A DNA stretch of 64,000 nucleotides, from contig NW_026944385.1 of NCBI RefSeq assembly GCF_033439725.1, forward strand, positions 4,895,664 to 4,959,663, given 5' to 3'. The translations under genes were made by a program, and so were the position numbers. A model generated the notes under the pieces. The model was given only the letters and a program-made list of their open reading frames with translations. It was not told where the DNA came from and did no database searches. Origin of the DNA: Neurospora tetraspora. Taxonomy: Eukaryota > Ascomycota > Sordariomycetes > Sordariales > Sordariaceae. This document shows positions 11,073 to 22,428 of the stretch, piece after piece. Within the stretch, counting starts at the first letter, position 1. Every line of letters begins with the position of its first letter.

Positions 11073-11331
11073 CTACTTCTTATCCGAGCTGCTGGAGGGA
11101 GGCTCGTAAGACGACGACTGGGGGCAGCTCTTGGAGCCGCAGTCCTTTTTGACCTTGGTGGTTCTGGTGCATGTGTTGCAGTTATCCTTGCCGGAGGTGG
11201 CGACGACTTCGCGGACTTCTTCCTCGTGGCACCTGTTGGGGAGGTCAAAGTGTTAGTGTCTGTTCTCGAAACTTGGGGGACGAGGGTTGAGGAAAGAGGG
11301 GACAGGACGGAGGAGGGTTGTGGACTGACAT
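11073..11331 (-). CDS. Small Cys-containing protein A; start codon split by an intron (53 aa)
   Basis: This is a spliced gene. Exon 1 contributes only A and T of the start codon (11330-11331). The intron is 11233-11329 (97 nt, donor GTCAGT, branch CACTAAC, acceptor CAACAG). Exon 2 (11073-11232) supplies the G and the rest, ending TAG. The 53-residue product starts MCHEEEVREVV and has cysteines at 2, 19, 22, 32 and 37. Its core VKKDCGSKSCPQSSSYEPPS is shared with the divergent gene at 12258-12458. No signal peptide or known domain is visible. Because intron and exon 2 both begin with G, ATG exists in spliced and unspliced RNA. Unspliced RNA would instead read a different frame of about 28 codons. 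The paralogue with the same structure is the main evidence that the gene is real. Function is unknown. Confidence 0.66.
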
Positions 11332-12257
11332 TTTGGCTGTTGGTTTAAGGTTAATGGTATTCTTGGTGATGCGTTTAGCGAATGTTGTTGTTCTGGCTGT
11401 GGTGGGGTGGAAGTGATGCTGCTGTAAATGATGCTGAGAAGAAGTTGATCGTTGCTCGAGAAGGAGAAGTGTCTTTATACGCGAGGAGTAACTTCCACTC
11501 CTGCTTGCTTAACTCTTATCGTTGCTGATTCTTTCCAGGTTTGCGCCTGCCAATAACGAATCTTTATGCATCGTTCTTCCGAGTCTGACCTGAAGATGAG
11601 ATGGGAACAACGATGGTTTGGCTTCAAGTTGTACATGACACCTCTCTCAGCTCATTGAAACTCGAACCCGAGAAGTTTGCCAAAGCTGGAGCAGGTCCAA
11701 GTCCACTCAACACGATGCTTCCGCTGGAAAGAAGGGCTGGCACTGGGCGAGCGGTTGAGTGAAGTGAAGGTAAGAGTCATTTGCTTGATGCTTCTCTATG
11801 GGTTATGCCGATGACAAACGCCTACCAGATTTCACCGCAACACACATCGGTGGTCTAGACACAGAACCTGACGTATTCGAGGTTCTCTTGAGAGGAGTCA
11901 AGGCAAACATTGCTGTTCGGATTGATGCTGTTGCTGCAATTGCTGAGCTTCATGTTCTTTACTGACAGCTCCATGCCTCCAGTTTGCCCTAGCGCAGGTC
12001 TTGTTTCGAGTTACGAGGCGATAGTTACGAGGACGGTCATGAGGCATGACGCATTAAGGAACGCGAAAAGAGGGGGAACCGGTGGGAGGAGTGGCGGATA
12101 ATGATGGACATATCATGGTATAAATCCTCTGCAATGACCGCGAACGTAATACTAAGGTAGTCATTCCCAATCCCACCATCCACATCAACAAGCTTTTCGA
12201 CAAGATAACAGTAAAGGAACCACTCGTCAATTTAGCAAGTCATAACACGCAGACACA
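11332..12257. promoter_or_regulatory. Shared divergent upstream region of the two small-protein genes
   Basis: These 926 bp separate the two head-to-head paralogues and must carry both promoters unless the transcripts are very long. No other gene is supportable in it. I could not identify a transcription-factor site with confidence. Confidence 0.4.
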
Positions 12258-12458
12258 ATGTAAGTTTTGGAGGTCGGAAGGCGGCCGGTGCGGTGAAACT
12301 GACAACAATCAAGGTGCACCATCCAAGAAATCCGCACTCTCGTTCCCAGCAACGGTAGTGGCGGTTCCCACTGGTACAAGGTCCAGAGGATCAAGAAGGA
12401 TTGCGGTTCTTCAACCTGCCCCCAGTCGTCTGCATACAAACCGCCCTCCAAGCTCTAA
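12258..12458 (+). CDS. Small Cys-containing protein B; start codon split by an intron (48 aa)
   Basis: The structure matches its divergent neighbour. Exon 1 gives A and T (12258-12259). The intron is 12260-12313 (54 nt, donor GTAAGT, branch ACTGAC, acceptor TCAAG). Exon 2 (12314-12458) gives G and the remaining codons, ending TAA. The 48-residue product starts MCTIQEIRTLV, has cysteines at 2, 31 and 36, and shares IKKDCGSSTCPQSSAYKPPS with protein A. The second codon is TGC in both. In unspliced RNA the start would read ATG-TAA, a minimal start-stop. After the real stop, the frame continues 27 codons to a TAG at 12540-12542 and includes DGPDTR, matching the post-stop segment of gene A. No signal peptide, membrane segment or known domain was seen. 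Gene structure is well supported by pairing; function is unknown. Confidence 0.7.
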
Positions 12459-12731
12459 CTTTGGGATGGACCTGATACACGAGAGAGCGAAGTCCAAAAG
12501 AAGGATTTGAAATCGAGTAGATGCGCTGAGTACCACAATTAGTCTTGCATTTTCCCGTCCGTAGAAAGATACAGTGAATTCCAATCCCGCTATGCTATGC
12601 CTTTACTAGATGTGTCAAACCCATCGAATGATATTCCCAAACATGCACTCCAGTCGCGGACGGTAGCGACTTTGACCCATCTCCGTCTCCTTTCCTATCC
12701 CCATCAACTCACCTTAGCACACAACTACCGG

Positions 12732-15397
12732 CTACCCAAACCGGATCCCCTGAGAAGGATCCCATGTAGCGTTTACCGGTCCTTGTTGCCCCTGCTCTTG
12801 TTGGGCCTGCTGCCCCTGACCCCCAGGGGATCCGAATTTTATCCCCATGTTTGGTGCCCACGCCCCAGGAGCTACTGGCTTCGGCTGTTGTTGTGGCACG
12901 TTGTCTGCCCAGCTATGGATGTGCGCTTGTTCAACTATTGGCTGATGAGCCTGGATGGGTTCAGGGAAAGGTATTTGCGGTGGTGGTGGTGGTGGTTGTT
13001 GGTGTTGGTGTTGTTGAAACGAAAAAGATGGTTGATGCATGTTGAGGGAGGACAGAGGGGGCATGTTGATTTCCCTGTTGAGACTTGGTTAGCTTGCCGG
13101 AAACAAAAGGTGAAGAGGGAGACACGCTCGGGAAAAGAAACAAAGAAGAAGGGTAGACCAAAAGAAAAGGCAACATACTCTTCAAGACTTCTCGCATCCC
13201 TCCTCCGCTCGCTCACCCACCCCCTAACCAACCCCCTCCACTGCTCCACAATCTGGCTCAAATCGTTATAAAACTTCCTCCCGACCTCCACATTGCTCAC
13301 AATCTCCTTGTACTTGTAATACGCCGCATCCAGCTTCTGGAGAGCCTTTTCTCTTTCTCCATTGCCCCCACCCGCTCTATCCACCTGCCTCTTTTGCGCC
13401 TCAAACTCCTTATTTGCCCTCCTGACCTCCTGTACGATCTTCTCCTGCTCTTGCTTATCCCTTTCCACGGCCTCCAGCTCCGATTCGTATAGCCGGTCGA
13501 GGCGTTTCTCGAAGAAGTCTTCAAAGTGTGCTGTTGCTATGGCGGTGGTTGGGTACGCGCGTTCTAAGCGGGCGGCTTCGACGAGAATGTCAGGCTTGAT
13601 GTCGTCTGCGCGAGACCGGGCGCGCAAAGATTCGACGCGCTTGCGCCGGCGGGACTCGAGACGCTGCACGTCGTTGTAGGCGCTTCGCAGCCTTCCGAGG
13701 GCCGGCTTCAAGCTCTCGGGGATGTCCGTCCGTCGCGAGTTGGGGATGAAATCCATTATTGATCGGTCCGACCCAGCAAGAATGGCGAGTGTGTCCTTCA
13801 CGGCGTTAAACTTCTCGCGGACTACCTGGTCCGAGGCTGTCGAAGAGCCAAAGTAACCTTCGATATCTTGCGCCTGTCGCCAGAGTTTTGCCCCGCCATT
13901 GGGGGACGGGTCCTGGCGAGATTGCGGGCGGTTCCACCGTTCGGTACCGTACTTGAGGCGGAGACGAGAGTCTTCCTCCTCTTCGGCGAGAAGGAGGGAC
14001 CGGCCTTCTTCGAAGATGGCTAGGTCCGAAGAGCAGAGCTTTTCAATATCAGTGAAGCCTTGCTGCAGGCGGTAGAGGGCGTCGGCTTGGCGTATCTCGT
14101 CGGCGTGTTGGACCAAGGTGCCGGGAAGGCCGAGCGGCTTTTCGAGGGCTTGCAAGGAACCGGGGAGGTTGAGAGAGGAAAGAATCTCGTGAAGTTTGGA
14201 TGTCATAGACTCGAGCTCGGAAATGATGGAGTTGTTGACAAGCCTGTCGCGACGCTCTTCGTAAATGGAAACGGCCACGTGTACGGCGAAGGGGACGAGC
14301 TTGGTGAACAAAGCCGGCCCAAATTCGGCGTTGTGGTCGCCCAGAAACTCGTACGGCTTGGCCACCTGGGGAGGCACGCGGGCGACGGCCATGTTGGCGC
14401 GGTCAAGACGCTTGAGCTCGGTCTTGGGCGGCACGATGTGCAGGTAGACGCGGTCGTTGTCGACCTCGGCGCGCTTGAGGTCCTCTTCCAGGCGACGCTT
14501 AAGGCCTTGCAGGTCTTCGACGACGGCTTTGCTGAGGTAGCCACCTCGGGTTTCTTTGAGTCCTTCGTTGACGCAGGCGAGGGCGTCCCGCAACCGGGCG
14601 ATCTCTTCGCCGTATTGCTTCCGCTCGAGACAATCGTTGGCGGCGCGGAACTGGGCGGCGGCGGCGAAGTGGTGGTGTTTGGCGCTCATGTGGTGGATCC
14701 AGGCCGAGCTGATGGCCTCGCTGCGCATAGCGGCCTCGCCGGCTTCGTTGTATAGGTCGGATACACGGGCGGCTAGCTTGGCAATGGAGGCGTCTTTGTA
14801 CCCGTCCATGACGGCTTTCTGCCAGTAGCACTCTTGCGCCTCGGCGAGGAAGAGCTGTGTGAGGGACTCGAGGGTGGCTTCGTCCATGTCGTCAGGCGGG
14901 TTGGGCATGCGCAGCTCGGGCAGGACTTGGGTCTTGATGTGGGTGAGGACGCCGGCGGCGTGGGAGAACCAGCTGGCAGCGGTCTTGAGGCCTTCGGTGC
15001 TGTTGCGGTTGGAAGCCATGGCCAGCTGGGAGTAGAGGGCGGCGAGGTTGTAGAGGACGTTCATCAGCTCGTACTTGAGGTTATTCTGGACGAGAGGGTG
15101 TTCGGTGTGGTAGCCCAGGGCCGGGTACCACGTGAAGTCGGCGCCGACATCGATGGGGAACTTGCCGCCAATCCACACTAGCTGGGCGGCGTAGGTCTGG
15201 AGCTTCTTGATGCCACTCGGGTGGGCTTCTCGGACGTTGATGGCGTCGCGGCGCAGAGTATCGATGGTGTCGAGGTCATGGCGGAACATGTCCGGGTGTT
15301 GGTCGTATTTCTTGGAGATGTACTGCTGGATGGCGCGCGATAGTGACAGTTGGGTCGACTTCCGGAAGGGAAGCGACAGCACGTGGGTGGTCGTCAT
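12732..15397 (-). CDS. palA: pH-response regulator PalA/Rim20 (BRO1-domain, ALIX-like)
   Basis: Two exons (13179-15397 and 12732-13074) flank a 104 nt intron at 13075-13178 (donor GTATGT, branch GCTAAC, acceptor CAACAG) and encode 853 residues. The N-terminal BRO1 domain (about 1-385) begins MTTTHVLSLPFRKS and includes YDQHPDMFRHDL and LKYELMNVLYNLAALYSQLA. A V-shaped coiled-coil domain (about 400-720) follows, then a Pro/Gln-rich tail ending WDPSQGIRFG. In the ambient-pH pathway PalA bridges ESCRT-III (Snf7/Vps32) and YPxL motifs of PacC, so that PalB protease can process the transcription factor at alkaline pH. The start is the ATG at 15395-15397 because the conserved N-terminus begins there. 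An in-frame GTG 31 codons upstream is not a plausible start. Length and ending fit the family, which is called palA/prr-1 in Neurospora. Confidence 0.95.
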
Positions 15398-18300
15398 CCT
15401 GGCCGGGCGTGTATGCTGCCAGCGATGGCAGATGCGGATGTTGTTGACTTTGTTGACTTTGTGTTTGGCGATCGTGTTCGAGGATATCACGAAATGACAT
15501 CAACCCAACCAGCCCGCGCTTGGGAGCTGTAACCCAAGGTACGTACCGTCAGCTGCCCCGCCCGAGTCTTAAACGCATATACCAGAGCTTTACAAACAGG
15601 TTCGCTGCAAGGCACATCCAACACAGACCCACGACCATGGCGGGAGGATAAGAATCTATTTAATGACTTGTACGAGCTTAAGAAGCAATCAGTTGATACT
15701 TCTCAAGCTATCGAAACCGTTTACTCTTGAGGATCAGTTCCACTTACATGGCTCAGGCACTCGACTCTGCTGCCTGGAACGTCGAGGCCCTGGCATAAGC
15801 GTTTAAGAAGCACCTTGGTAAAGTGGCCTGTGCACTTCTTCTTCCATCCCACTGGAGAGCGGTATCCAGGTCCAAGAAACTGGCCCAAAAGGGAATAGCA
15901 CCTCACAGCAAAATCCCCTCTGAAGTACCTCCCAACATCTCCATTCTGACAATCATCCAAGTTTTCTCACTTTTCAGCAAGGAAATCACTAGAAAAAAAA
16001 CTCATTGACACGCTCACGCAGTGCTGAATATTTGTTTTCGCAACTCAGCTGGCCCCAAAAGGGGGCTTTTTGGGTACATTACTGCATTCTAGGTTGCAGA
16101 GCGAACCCCCCATCCCACTAACAATTCCCGCCCAGAACAGTTCTCGTCCCCTTCCATCTTTCATCAAACTCCATCTGGATGTCTTAACCTCGAACAAAGC
16201 CATGACATGACTTTCATCCCTGGAGCACAGAGGGGTCCCTCGGTGGAACGATAACCTTCCCTCTGTTTACTTTCTTTCTCAATTGCTTCCCTTGGTCTTC
16301 CAAATCACACCATGGTCCATTGCACTGGGACGTTGTCAGCGTCAGACAAGCAGCGTGCACGTGAGACGGATGATGACAGAGACTGGATCCTGTCAGACAA
16401 GGGCGTCCACCCATACACCAATGCTTGTATGCCCCAATCTAGGGAAGCGCCTACTCCTAATCCATGGGTAACGCTACAACGGTTCCCGTCCTGACCGGCG
16501 CCTTGGATAAGGAAAATGTGGAGGTTGCGTTGCTGATTGCGGCTCTTTCTGTGTGTTGTTGTCTGTCTCGACGTCAGTCTTCAACTTAATTTCGGATATC
16601 GACAAACATCACGGGTAGAGGGAGACAACGACAACCACCTCTTAAGGGAACTCAGGGAAAAGCCACACAGCTTCAGGAGATCAGGGGCATGCTCCTTAAA
16701 TGGATCTCGAGTTACATCCACCATGCGCGCCCTCAGCTTCTTCACATGTCCCGTCATGTTCTGAATATCGACCCATCAACTTGGTCAGCACTAAACTCCC
16801 AGGAGGTATACTCAGCTCCTACGTACCACCTGGGACCCTTTACAACTCACCGCATGAGTGGCCATTTGCGTCATGAGGCTGCTCTGACTGCTCTGGCTTT
16901 TCTCGCTACTCTGGCTACTCTCTCACAGTTTCTGGCTGAGCCCTTGCTAACGTTACCTCTCCCAGTGCTCACTCCCTCACCCTATGATCCATCCCTGCGC
17001 GGCCCGCCCCGTTTCCCTGGTCCCTGGGTGTCTACACAGTAGTCCATGGTCCATGGTCCATGGATGGCTGAGATCATGCGAGATCACTCCCCGATGCCTG
17101 AGTCAAGGAGGAAAAGTACCCCCCCCAACAGTAACCATCTCCGCAGCCAATCGCGCCCACATCACCACCGAGAAGCTGAAGAGTTGTACCGCGACCAGAA
17201 TCCTCCAATCACAACCGCAAGTCGCCCTCCAAAGGGAAAAGCCATCGTCACGACGACAACAATAGAGGCTTGAATCCAAGAAGAGCAGATTCTGATTTCA
17301 TTCCCCACCAGCGGTCTTGGGTATCAACACCTCCACTGGCATTCATATCGCTAGGTACTTCGGCCTTGATGCATCTCTCGGTCCCGATGGGAGACGCAGA
17401 CGGGGCGCCACCGCAAAGCCTCTTCGCTGCATGTGCGTGATACGGATACCAGCCCGAGAAGGCCTGTCGACGTCGGCGTCGGCCTCTTTGATAGGTGGAC
17501 GGTCTCCACCCATACAGGGTCGCTGCTTAAGCCATTGTGTAACGGACGATGCCAAAGGCCAGCATCCCCTTCCCACTGCACCCATACGCGCTCATAACGC
17601 CATTGACGACGGTACCTGCTGTGGAAAGTCACATTGTCCCTTAGACGACAGTCTGCTGTGCTCGAAACTGTCTCGCTGTCAAAGTATGCCAGGGACCACC
17701 CATACATACCACATCCTTCTAGTCTTCAACCCCAATAGAACAGCCCAAGTGCAATGATCCGGAGCTGAACTCACAGGAGCAGGTCAATTACCAGGTATTT
17801 TCGTTGATTCAACTGCACCAAGAAAACATACTACGCCAGTGGCTTTTTGGTGAGCAAGCTGGCGTTGAGATCATGCCGACTTTCGGGGCAATCCCAATGT
17901 AGTGCAACATAATCACCCTTTTTCACTCCCGGCACAGCACACCAAGTGGTCACGATGCCATACAGATCCCGGCGACGTCAATGCAGCACTCCAAAGCAGG
18001 AAGCCTTTGGACTGTAATGTGTGATTGCCGGTCTGCTCACCCAAACTGCTTCCGCATCAACGCAAGGCACGTGTCGTTCTCCGCTTATGGCCGCACTACG
18101 CTTCACCGACCCATATCAGGGTACTTGTTCCTGAACACGGCAGTTACCTCGATCTTGAAAGGCCCCAGTTGAACTGAAACCTTCTCAAGGTAGAAAGAAA
18201 ACAAGCGGAGGAAACGGGGGAGCAAGGGGGAAGTGCCAAGCTCACCTCCGCTATGCCATGGTCACACCGCGTTGCTATCTCGGGTGCAGAAGTTTCTACC

Positions 18301-20602
18301 TCTGACCATCAAGCGATCATCACCATGACATGATTTGTTGGCCCTATGTTGGTCTCCCCATCGCTTGTCAGCTTCATTGTGGTCCACGTTGAAACCGGTC
18401 CGATCAAGAAGACTCCTACCTACTATCTTGGGGCGGCGCCTGAGCCAACCACGACTGCCAGCGCAGCCTCACTCATAATGGCCATTGTCGTATCTTTGGA
18501 CCTGCTGCTCTCATCTCAGCCGCTGATTCTGCCCTGCACTCACATCCCCCCGTTCTCCCCCCTCCGTGGACGGCCCATTCGGCTCCTCGGGCCCGGGTCT
18601 CCCTTGCCTCACCCGAATGAAGTCAGGGATATCGATTTCGCTCGCTGCTTGAAGCCTCAGTAGGCACGCTAACCGAGCATGCAAGTAAGCGCAAGGTTCT
18701 TGAAAGATGTGCTATGTAAACTCCGACCGGGAGGCGTTGTCCCCGTTGCTGGGATCGATATGACGTCCCGGGGCCTCTGTATAGCAGTGTATCATGAGGT
18801 TGTTTCCGCTTTACGGGTCGTTTATTTATGTTGCATTAGGATCGTGCGGGTTGCTGTCCCGTGTGTGCGCGAATCATAGCTGCGCCTAAAAAGGGTGCAT
18901 GGTGTGCAAGTTAATTCGCTTCGGTCCTTTGGCACCATTTGCCGTCCAACAACACAGCTCGCACACCCCAGGCTACGGACATTCCCCAAAACGTGGTCCT
19001 GCCGTCCTGTTCCCGAAAGACGAAAGACGGCATTTGGACCAGGCTACGTTTCCATCTTTCTTTGGAATTCTTTGCGTCGGGAATACACATAATCCTCTTG
19101 TTCACTTCACTCCGACCCATACCCCGGGGATGCCCCTGTCATATTCCTGCCGCATGCTCCCTGCTATTTTGACCTAGACATACACTCTCCCTAGACAGCA
19201 GCTTCGTCCAATGTCGAAGCTGTCAGAGCGGCTGTGGCGTCCATAAACTGGGAACAGGGAGCAGCAAATCCTCAGAGCGGATTGGACTGCTTGATCCCGA
19301 AAAGGCAACTCCTCGACTATCAAGTGTCTTGACTTCATGTCGTTCAGCGATGGAAGTCTTCAGCCATCCTCTCTTGGCTTTGTGTACCTTACTGTTTGTA
19401 CTCCCATTCTCGTAGTCCATATAGTGCAGGGAATGGGCGACAACAGTTGGGGTGGATGGATGCAAGCGGCAATACCTACACCTACCCTGGAATGCCCAAC
19501 TCTGCTTCGAGCTGTGCCCGGCCATTGTGCTCGTTACTGCTGTTCCTGCACTGCAAGCTCCTAGCGTGGTGCCCTGTCCGCGATGAGGAGATATACTTAG
19601 GCTGAATAAGCATTCTCTCGGACACGTACCGTTTGCGGTTTCGGTCCGGTGGCCAAGCAATTTGGAACATTACCTATATCCCCTTGTTGGTCGTTTAGAT
19701 GCCCGTATACCTGGTACGGTACTTACGCAGCTATCTCCATCCTACCCAGCTACCTCTACTCGCTTCCCACGAACCAGGAACTCTTGATACCTCCTGTGCC
19801 ATGCTGCCATCGTATTAGATCAGCCTGATAAGAATCACTCCGGACTGGCGGACTCTCTCCAAGTCTGACTCCAAGCGAACGACTGTCGACTGGACGGCAG
19901 GCAGCCAATCTCTTCTAAAATGGCGCCAACGCCGAAGGAGGGTCTCAGTCACGATCAATGGAAGGAAAAGGCGGAAAGGAGGAAGGGGGGCGTATCTAGA
20001 AGGTAGTGTACGACCTTGCCCAGTCGCCGCAGTCGGTTTGGACTGAAGGGGTTGTGAGTTGTCACCGCTGGGCCCGCACCCAGTCCTCGACTTCCTCTCG
20101 TGTCCCTCCCTGCTGGAACAGAGATGTCTCGGTCTCCGTGTGTGTCTTGCGGCTGGAATGCATGGAAAAGATTTAAGCGTGCTACTCCCGGCCTCCGACC
20201 CTCCCCCATTTTAGACCTAGGTTTTCTCTTCCACTTCTTCTCCGGGTTGAGCAAAAGGGGGAATCATACCAAGAGTGTATCTGTCGTCGTTGACTTGTTG
20301 TCTTTCATCGACTTCATCACCATCCCCACGCGACTCTTTTCCTAATTCGGCCTGACGTTCTTCTTCAGCCCTCGGGTTTTTTTTGTTTGCTACGTCGCTT
20401 ATAGTCCAAGCGCGCCCCAATCCCATCGATCATATCTCACCCACAGAGAACACAGTGAAAGAAAGGCACTGGACTTGGCCACCCCCCCTACTCGACGCCT
20501 CACACTTGTGAGCTACACAACAAGACCAGTCCACATAAGACAGGACGGAACGTCCACCTTACCCACATAGTTACCATCGGCCGTCATCTCTTTCAGCCCA
20601 TC
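15398..20602. other. 5.2 kb gene-free divergent intergenic region
   Basis: This lies between the 5' ends of palA (minus) and the P450 gene (plus). It contains many short frames on both strands but none with a recognisable domain, consistent splice pattern or coding-like composition. The CT-rich stretch from about 20200 to 20600 is probably the P450 promoter. A non-coding RNA or a very small spliced gene could be missed by eye. Confidence 0.5.
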
Positions 20603-22428
20603 ATGGAGACATCCAACCTCACCCTCATAATTCTCTACCTCGCCATCCCGTCTCTCCTCATATCCGTCGTGCAGCAAATCCTATCATGGCGTAAGAAGGC
20701 TGGCCTGGTGGGCTCTTCGGGGAGCAAAGCCAAGTTCCCCGGCCCGCGCCAGTTCCCCCTTGTCGGGCGCATTCACGATCTGCCACGCTTCTCACTCTGG
20801 CTCAAGTTCAAGGAGTGGGCGGACGAGTTTGGCCCCATCTACACGACCTCGGTCCCGGACGCCACCTTCCTCATTATATCAGATGAGAAGATTGCCGAGG
20901 AGCTTTTGGTGAAACGGGGACATATCTACTCTGGACGGCCGCAGATTCGGAGCTTGATTGGCCACAAGGAGGGAGTGGTTTATAGTGCTTTGATGGATCG
21001 TCATGGTGAGTTCTCTTTCCCCTGACTGCCTGAGGTAATGATGGAACATGTATTGATGGGAGAATAGACACCTGGAAGTCGCAACGCAAATGGGCCCACG
21101 CCGCCATGGCCGCTGCCTACAAGCACCATTTCTACGGGCACGTTGAGTCGGAGATGCGCCGCTTCCTGGTCGTGCTGCTTTTCGATCCGGATCGCTTCCT
21201 TGACCACACGCGCGAGTACTGTGGTCGTGTCATGAGCCGCCTAGCCTGGGATGACGCTACGCAAGGCCGCCTGAACGGGGACAGCGCCGACAAGACGCTG
21301 CATTGCATGTCTGTTTCAGGGCCCATCACCAACACCATGACGCCGTTGTGGTCCTTGCCAGCCAGCATTAACCCATGGTACAAGTACGAAGTCAAGAGAG
21401 AGTCAGAGCTGAGGCAATGGTGGTTGGGCCTGTTTAGGAAGGCTAAAGAAAGAATGAGGAAGGGTGAGCTGCCAAGTGATACTTGGGCTTATAGGTACTT
21501 CGAGCAGATGCTGCAGGATACGGCGCCATCGATGCCTGCCACCGCTAGAGCCCCAGGTCCAGATGTCAAGAACGCCGAGAAGTCCTCTTCCACAGCAACT
21601 GAGGAGGCATACGAGAAGAAAGACCCACTCGATCAACCCGAAAAGGACGAGACCTTTGCCTCCTGCATGATCGGCTTCCTCAACCTCGTCGGCGTCGTCA
21701 CCATCTCTGGCCCGCTCAAGTTCTTCCAGATGGCTATGGCTCTGCACCCGGAGTGGCAGCGCAAGGCGCAAGCAGAGATTGACGAGGTCTGCGGCAACCG
21801 GATGCCGACCATGAAAGACTTTGAGAAGCTGCCCATCCTCAGAGCCTGCCTGAAGGAGACGGTCAGATGGAGGAGTGGAGTCCCACTTGGCGTTCCACAT
21901 CAGGCGGAGAGGGATGATGAGTTTAGGGGCGTGAAGATCAAGAAGGGCACAATTGTGCTAGCCTGTGAATGGTATGTCTCCCTGCACCTCTTTACCATGT
22001 AACCAGTATCACTAACACTTCCACCCAGGACCATCAACCGCAACCCCCAGAAATACCCAGACCCAGAAACTTACAACCCAGCCCGCTACCTTGACCCTGC
22101 CTACCCAAGCTTCCAAGCCCCTCTCACCCGTTACCCCAACTTCCGCGAAGGATCCTCCATGCACTCCTTCGGCTGGGGCCGGCGCACCTGTCTCGGGCAG
22201 AACATTGTCGACGACGAGATGTTCGTCTTTGGCGCGGCGCTTCTTTGGGCGTTTGACGTTACGCCCAAGACATGTCCGGTGACGGGCAAGGAGGTGCCGA
22301 TTGATACGCAGAAGACGAATAGTCATGTCATCTTGGAGCCGGTTGACTTCCAGCTGGGTTACAAGGTTAGGGAGGGGAAGAGGGAATTGGTATTGGAGGA
22401 GGGAAAGGAGTTCTTTGGTAAGGTGTAA
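20603..22428 (+). CDS. Cytochrome P450 monooxygenase
   Basis: Three exons (20603-21005, 21068-21971, 22029-22428) with introns of 62 and 57 nt encode 568 residues. An N-terminal membrane anchor (about 5-27, LTLIILYLAIPSLLISVV) and a proline region FPGPRQFPLVG start the protein. The C-helix WKSQRKW, the ExxR motif KETVRW, the PERF-region NPARYLDP and the heme loop FGWGRRTCLGQ (axial Cys near residue 490) are all present. It should be an ER-bound, reductase-dependent hydroxylase; the substrate is unknown. The I-helix reads LNLVGVVTISG: the usual acidic residue before the conserved Thr is a Val, which is unusual. A charged insert (about 320-350) separates the G/H region from the I helix. No biosynthetic partner genes lie nearby, so a secondary-metabolite cluster is not supported. 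Confidence 0.93.

Noticed and set aside
10827-11348. 173-codon plus-strand frame over small-protein gene A
   Set aside because: Low-complexity Leu/Arg frame; the minus strand has a spliced gene with a paralogue and proper splice signals.
11630-11680. GGGTTCGAGT on the minus strand as a possible tRNA B box
   Set aside because: The bases flanking the loop do not form a five-pair T stem and no acceptor stem is present.
14060-14755. 231-codon plus-strand frame inside palA
   Set aside because: Antisense shadow of the BRO1/V-domain exon with no recognisable domain.
15395-15490. 31-residue N-terminal extension of PalA from a GTG
   Set aside because: The conserved PalA N-terminus begins at the ATG at 15397 and GTG starts are not expected in fungi.
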